In this document: in pieces, positions 9,301 to 9,344 of the stretch
Position numbering within the stretch: the stretch's first letter is position 1
Layout: each line of letters begins with the position of its first letter
Source of the DNA: an uncultured Lachnospiraceae bacterium
GTDB lineage: Bacteria > Bacillota > Clostridia > Lachnospirales > Lachnospiraceae
Assembly: GCA_934437985.1 (NCBI GenBank)
Contig: CAKSBI010000049.1
Span: 1 to 9,344 of the forward strand
Direction of reading: 5' to 3'
Length of the DNA stretch: 9,344 nt
The notes under the pieces: generated by a model
Told to the model about the DNA's origin: nothing
Databases searched by the model: none
The model's input: only the letters and a program-made list of their open reading frames with translations
Made by a program: the position numbers and the translations under genes

Positions 9301-9344
9301 CAGAACCAGGCACGACGCCAAGTGCAGCACCGACAGCGACGCCA
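279..9344 (+). CDS. Giant multi-module GLUG-like repeat surface protein (3' end beyond window)
   Basis: One open frame of 3022 codons runs from ATG 279 to the window edge without a stop, over 300 kDa so far. The start is set by AAGGAGG at 264-270. Order of parts: signal peptide (1 to about 40); eight tandem modules (57-374, 375-690, 691-997, 998-1306, 1307-1617, 1618-1947, 1948-2265, 2266-2686); MBG/Ig-like domain (about 2743-2823); second beta domain (about 2824-2896); C-x2-C-G segment (about 2897-2937); Pro/Thr/Ala stalk (2938 on). Modules carry FDGNGHTISGLY and GG-I-C-G / C-Y-S coils typical of GLUG-type right-handed beta-helices in secreted proteins of gut Firmicutes. No catalytic motif is visible. 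The likely role is a wall-attached adhesin or ligand-binding fibre; ligand, anchor type (for example LPXTG) and partner genes are not visible. The gene appears to have its own promoter. The frame is consistent at every repeat, so there is no sign of a frameshift. Confidence 0.9.
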   Translation, partial: MKTKKRCRVRLRSMFALLLCICMVVTMLPVTDGVHVSAAAESADSLYVKPETGDGTSDNPYKLKTKENLFWFAGLVNGDANVCTGDVTKNSAACAELIADIVVNKGDIKNCDGNKADGWIEWTPIGNGTDKYTGVFNGNGHTISGLFFGNNYSTYAGLFGYTEKGCMISEVGVVNSYMYSGYYAAGITGCATDTVIADCYSDTTLKVYYGNSSVGGICGYIKNQNGIGSISNCYSMGMVAIVSKYGGSKGGICGKNIWDTTISNCYYIETESGLLGVGSDSAGSSVSAITSGELKSGKVCYLLNEKGSKTTWRQNLSGDTIDEVPVLDASHGIVYTSLPCTGTYSNEDGKTLEHSYGSDSICTACGAVKAPDNTDGVYEINNATELYWFAGLVNGDSSVCVNGVEQNLSANARLNADIIVNEGDIKGCNGDNTGNWRTWEPIGNSEGNTYTGTFDGNGHTISGLYLNDSYKNYAGLVGSLGKGGSVTGVGVINSYISAKTHVGAIAGYDRKAYIAECYSDCAIYASTDNQSNEAGGICGYAGSDTTIERCYSNSIVSGGLQRTGKICGYISNGTYSYCYYTSDTDSEKGYGTGAEAYGRGILAATAEEFASGKICYILNDSGRKTIWRQNLTGDYKDSYPVFGSEHSVVYASEPCRTQYSNKRGVTIEHDYSTSMLCKNCKAHKDKPVIKNGVYQIATAGNMYWFAALVNGDASVCLSAEDMYTYVDGDVQNRYACAELLNDISLGSAATNVYGEWKVIGSKYADSYLGTFDGNGHTISGLNIKKEGEYFSGIFGYVGASGKVSGIGVTDSSISCKDTGYICVYNSGTIEDCYSTGTVNGTDGYIGGICAVNYHVIRNCYFAGEFSAGNAEGTGAVCGYNSSGSISGCYAINDNSDVVSVGCNTGNNDSAVVTEKRAASGEICYLLNDKGKTDVWRQNLNGETADTYPVLDSSHSIVYVTTPCQSGYSNKKGSVVEHDYDERVCKLCGKMNDVPSVVDNVYQLENADDLYWFAGLVNGNDNVCTAGIEQNSAANAKLVRDIVINDGNIAGCGGTKSDEWRLWIPIGNGEEAAYKGTFDGNGHTISGLYTSGVDNAGLFGRVSGGTVKSAGIINSYVSGTASSGGICSVLDNDGKIINCYSQSTIKADKDAEGTVTGGICGQSDSATITNCYNSGMVTGNDLQKTGAVVGCSSESSIERCYYPDYYSNINGSGDGKGDIYAVTDKDFASGRICYLLNESGRYYTWRQNITGDTPDGFPVLDTTHSKVYVAKKCPVYVNEEGSMVEHSYTEEGICSVCGKKKVVPEQVDGIYQIADKDNLEWFAGLVNGDADVCKSGVVQNRSAKAVLVNDIVIIDDSTVAECNGVKKEGWDNMKPVGCSEEAAFNGTFDGNGHTISGLYMSNDTDYTGLFGVIDGGKVMSVGLVNSYIKGAGYTGGVCGKLRGDGSISTCYSLSTVEAEYETMQALGGICGYVEDGIITGCYDAGNLVCEQSHEKAGLITGCNNGDIVNCYAFTDDTSIPGIGEGEGDAEVLSVAEAGDGRICYRLNNKGAYNIWRQNLDIVNHDALPVLDVTHSIVYPSLGCPREYSNDSKKVAEHTYEDDICTECGSIKNKPRQDFNGVYQIETAGELYWFAGLVNGDSNVCKGSISQDTGACAVLIADIVLNEGDVAECDGNKQAQWREWNPIGDHDTPYTGIFDGAGYSISGLYIDDEELTYAGIFGYISSTCSIGNLVLTNSYIRAYNYAGGICGYMYGVDDKKNVENISKIFNCFVKDSVITSALFSGGICGGACNMFFLFSCLNTANVMGTGDNAHAGGICGNVPIVESDAVIGVCYALEGKGYDGITGWGKDEKTSWGTGGLVSEKELESGKICYMYGNFTSKFIHGTDRWRQNLSGEDKDKMPVLDTTHRRVYKASCNVYSNDEKAVSEHIYDNGVCAVCGCYEEPECIDDVYQIRTAGDLYWFAGYVNNNPDMSIDVSESHADADAVLVNDIVINEGDVSGCNGVMADNWKDWTPIGYLFGYKGTFNGNGHTISGLYCNNGTNIYAGLFGALGKGASVSGVGVINSYIKSAVYAGGIAGIMDSDSEIRNCYNDGTVLLNYSEGVFGFFDKIISAGGICGQIIDAGSIIDSYNTGRVYVSNSELYCGGICGYSENDNITGCITININTTAEADSGEEYAVVMSKEQFASGEACYTLNKGKTEPVWRQNLSGDSKDSSPVLDTSHGIVYQCKPCVGIYSNQPDTVGEHEWEDGLCVRCNSIEKAPKKVDGVYQIETAGELYWFAGLVNGNSEVCTGDVVQDTAADAVLAGDITINSGTPDEHSRNARKWVPIGYGTDGYEGHFDGQGHSVNGVYYNEAYIPEDENYGFGFFSTILKNASVTALNIENAYYAGAYIMGGICVTNKGIISDCSFDGEISGESGSVTDQDINYIIAGICYYNDGQIIKCNNSGRIYAEGSNAGLAGICARNSGLITYSSNTGDIYQSLYEASEGYNDDTTFCGGVCGINEAYVISCYNTGNVTGSVNVGGLCASAIKTSKCDSVIRDCYSFAEVEDVGTQTEYEESSDTDSAELSNIAIGAFCGNNSKAVLIDNIYGKDINTINAIGHTDNNSDDGSAQDGYTNEIKGMTTDEFNSGKAAVMLQVYSDRIKYSDYGIESDDVSVWGQTIGIDESPNFIGSKVYGQLIYSGCCENEPGVVSGVNAAGNDDALTSANPIYMKSGTAIIVDNANAAINVHCSICKELFGTFKLEAPENDVEYNGKAKAAKLSAAVSDSAIGITVPDIVYTDSEGNVLTSEPVNAGIYTAFITMEDSKGTEYTASVNYEIRKAKTTPTIPENSYSTGYKTDTIVSIVLPEGWIWLYADTLKILPYGEPVTVTAVYNGADKGNYENESMQVKVTREQCPHKDTEIRDAEEATEGGAGYTGDTYCKECGKKIADGKVIPALPTPTAKPSTAPTAKPSTAPTAEPSTAPTAKPSTAPTAKPSTAPTAEPSTAPTAKPSATPTQTPSAAPTTEPGTTPSAAPTATP
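447..1400 (+). repeat. Module 1 (residues 57-374)
   Basis: This module opens with GDGTSDNPYKL rather than GVYQI, which is the usual way the first repeat of such proteins begins. Landmarks: LFWFAGLVNG (about 483-512), W-x-x-W-x-PIG, FNGNGHTISGLF (684 on), coils GGICGYI and GGICGKN each followed by an I-S-N-C-Y element, SGKVCYLLN, WRQNLSGD (1212 on), and PVLD. The tail is C (1296), YSN, EH, then CTACG ending at 1376. It carries three entry-region cysteines (VCTG, AACAE, KNCDG). Confidence 0.85.
1401..2348 (+). repeat. Module 2 (residues 375-690)
   Basis: It begins DGVYEINNATELYWFAGL and contains FDGNGHTISGLY from 1638. The coils include GAIAGYD and GGICGYAG with ECYS and RCYS elements. It ends with SGKICYILN, WRQNLTGD (2157 on), PVFG in place of PVLD, and a tail C (2241), YSN, EHDY, CKNCK (to 2321). 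The usual final Gly of the knuckle is Lys here. Confidence 0.85.
2349..3269 (+). repeat. Module 3 (residues 691-997)
   Basis: It begins NGVYQIATAGNMYWFAAL. Compared with its neighbours it has an insertion after the entry (SAEDMYTYVDGD) and lacks the usual C-(D/N)-G-N element before the W-x-x-IG strand, so the region is rearranged. FDGNGHTISGLN starts at 2589. The coils include YIGGICAVN and an AVCGYN, with DCYST, NCYF and GCYA elements. WRQNLNGE starts at 3081, PVLD follows, and the tail is C (3165), YSN, EHDY, CKLCG (to 3242). Confidence 0.85.
3270..4196 (+). repeat. Module 4 (residues 998-1306)
   Basis: It begins DNVYQLENADDLYWFAGL. FDGNGHTISGLY starts at 3507. The coils include SGGICSV and GGICGQS with NCYS, NCYN and RCYY elements. 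SGRICYLLN is followed by WRQNITGD (4008 on), PVLD, and a tail C (4092), YVN in place of YSN, EHSY, CSVCG (to 4169). Confidence 0.85.
4197..5129 (+). repeat. Module 5 (residues 1307-1617)
   Basis: It begins DGIYQIADKDNLEWFAGL, with Glu replacing the Tyr of LYWF. The W-x-x-W-x-PIG strand is altered to WDNMKPVG. FDGNGHTISGLY starts at 4437. The coils include GGVCGK and GGICGYV with TCYS, GCYD and NCYA elements. CYRLNN is followed by WRQNLD (4938 on) without the usual SGD, then PVLD and a tail C (5022), YSN, EHTY, CTECG (to 5099). Confidence 0.85.
5130..6119 (+). repeat. Module 6 (residues 1618-1947), longest of the regular modules
   Basis: It begins NGVYQIETAGELYWFAGL. The core strand reads FDGAGYSISGLY (5364 on) instead of FDGNGHTISGLY. 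It is about 12-23 residues longer than the other regular modules. Extra length lies in the coil region, around GGICGYMYGVDDKK and GGICGGACNMFF, and before WRQN, where SGKICYMYGN replaces the CYLLN strand. WRQNLSGE starts at 5940, then PVLD, and a tail C (6021), YSN, EHIY, CAVCG (to 6095). Confidence 0.85.
6120..7073 (+). repeat. Module 7 (residues 1948-2265)
   Basis: It begins DDVYQIRTAGDLYWFAGY. The entry segment that elsewhere reads VNGDxxVC is replaced by VNNNPDMSIDVSES, so its cysteine is missing. FNGNGHTISGLY starts at 6351. The coils include AGGIAG, AGGICGQ and GGICGYS, with NCYN and DSYN elements. SGEACYTLN precedes WRQNLSGD (6885 on) and PVLD. The tail has an extra Cys (6960), then C (6969), YSN, EHEW, CVRCN (to 7046). 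Confidence 0.85.
7074..8336 (+). repeat. Module 8, long divergent terminal module (residues 2266-2686)
   Basis: It begins DGVYQIETAGELYWFAGL, nearly identical to module 6, then diverges. The core strand is FDGQGHSVNGVY (7296 on). It has about 100 residues more than the others, taken up by extra coils (AGICYYN, AGICARN, GGVCGIN, GGLCAS) closer to ordinary GLUG repeats. An acidic Ser/Thr/Asp-rich stretch (about 7930-7980) interrupts them. The end is DEFNSGKAAVMLQ, VWGQTIG (8250 on) and KVYGQLIYSGC: WGQ-TIG replaces WRQNLSG and the EH/C-x2-C tail is absent. Such a capping form is familiar from single-copy GLUG proteins. Confidence 0.8.
8337..8504 (+). other. Linker after module 8 with an isolated H-C-x2-C
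   Basis: This encodes about 56 residues rich in Asn, Ala, Gly and Ser. It includes IIVDNANAAINV and then HCSICKELFG, a short H-C-x2-C that could bind metal or be structural. I do not recognise a domain. It joins the repeat array to the Ig-like region. Confidence 0.5.
8505..8747 (+). other. MBG/Ig-like beta domain (residues about 2743-2823)
   Basis: The pattern VEYNGKAKAAKL, VYTDSEGNVLTSEPVNAG, IYTAFITM, YTASVNYEIRKA fits the MBG/Ig-like domains common near the C-terminus of secreted Firmicutes proteins. In these, a Y-x-G-K-x-K strand, an NAG-x-Y-T-A turn and a closing Y-x-I-x-KA recur. It is probably a structural spacer exposed outside the cell. Confidence 0.65.
8748..8966 (+). other. Second small beta domain (residues about 2824-2896)
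   Basis: Following the KA of the previous domain come TPTIPENSYSTGY, LPEGWIWLYADT, VTVTAVYNGADKGNYENES and QVKVTREQ. The LPEGW-x-W start and the A-V-Y...D-x-x-NY end resemble the Ig-like domains that usually follow MBG domains in clostridial surface proteins. The assignment rests on pattern recognition only. Confidence 0.5.
8967..9089 (+). other. Terminal C-x2-C-G zinc-ribbon-like segment (residues about 2897-2937)
   Basis: The sequence reads CPHKDTEIRDAEEAT, GYTGDTYCKECGKKIADG, KVIP. This is a recurrent extracellular module of Lachnospiraceae-type proteins, C-x-H-x-x-TE-I-R...GYTGDTYC-x2-CGK-x-I-x-x-GKVIP. As I remember the family form, a further Cys follows the EAT; here the position reads EATEGGAG, so one likely ligand is missing. 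It may be a degenerate metal-binding site or purely structural. Confidence 0.6.
9090..9344 (+). other. Pro/Thr/Ala-rich stalk (partial)
   Basis: About 85 residues, beginning ALPTPTAKPSTAPTAKPS, consist almost only of Pro, Thr, Ala, Ser, Lys, Glu and Gly with no hydrophobic strand. Such low-complexity stretches usually span the cell wall and carry the preceding domains outward. After about 9258 the regular repeat decays into variants such as ATPTQTPSAAPTTEPG. The frame is still open at the window edge, where an anchor would be expected next. Confidence 0.8.
9102..9257 (+). repeat. 24-bp tandem repeat, PTA(K/E)PSTA, with 72-bp super-period
   Basis: Six full 24-bp copies start at 9102, 9126, 9150, 9174, 9198 and 9222, and a partial seventh starts at 9246. 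The fourth residue runs K, K, E, K, K, E, K, so the true unit is 72 bp. Bases 9102-9173 and 9174-9245 differ at a single base (GCG versus GCT in the second subunit). This near-identity implies recent duplication. Confidence 0.9.

Noticed and set aside
9026..9313. Minus-strand ORF with a regular AVGAVLGFAVGAVLGS pattern resembling a Gly/Ala repeat protein
   Set aside because: It is the reverse complement of the 24-bp stalk repeat; the regularity comes from the sense PTAKPSTA coding.

Overview
The window looks like chromosomal DNA of a low-to-moderate GC Gram-positive anaerobe, most likely a Lachnospiraceae-type Clostridium relative from the gut. Three things suggest this: a flavodiiron (FprA-type) protein end, a consensus clostridial promoter and AGGAGG ribosome binding site, and a very large secreted protein built from GLUG-like repeats, C-x2-C-G knuckles, MBG/Ig-like domains and a Pro/Thr/Ala stalk. 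The organism call is inference from gene families and codon style.

Layout. Bases 2-190 are the last 62 codons of a flavodiiron protein. Bases 191-278 are a short intergenic gap. It holds a probable sigma-A promoter whose TTGACA -35 box overlaps the stop codon of the flavoprotein, a 7-bp inverted repeat in the spacer, and a strong ribosome binding site. From 279 to the last base there is one uninterrupted plus-strand reading frame of 3022 codons with no stop. It continues past the window. Nothing else in the window is a credible gene; the many smaller antisense and out-of-frame ORFs are by-products of this repetitive coding sequence.

The giant protein reads as follows: signal peptide (residues 1 to about 40); eight tandem modules (57-2686), seven of about 307-330 residues and a longer, divergent eighth of about 421; an MBG/Ig-like domain (about 2743-2823); a second small beta domain (about 2824-2896); a terminal C-x2-C-G zinc-ribbon-like segment (about 2897-2937); and a Pro/Thr/Ala/Lys/Glu stalk (2938 to the end) encoded by an almost perfect 24-bp tandem repeat with a 72-bp higher-order period. 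Each module repeats the same order: GVYQI/LYWFAGLVNG entry, W-x-x-W-x-PIG, FDGNGHTISGLY, several GG-I-C-G / I-x-x-C-Y-S beta-helix coils, SGKICYLLN, WRQNLSGD, PVLD, and (modules 1-7) a C...YSN...EH.Y...C-x2-C tail.

The likely role is a cell-surface, fibre-like adhesin or binding protein: a string of beta-helical beads separated by small Cys/His knuckles and held away from the wall by the stalk. The cell-wall anchor and the ligand are not visible. The parts are known family types. The unusual points are the eight-fold repetition of a complete module, the cysteine enrichment of the coils, and the Cys-His-Cys-Cys spacer after each of the first seven modules.
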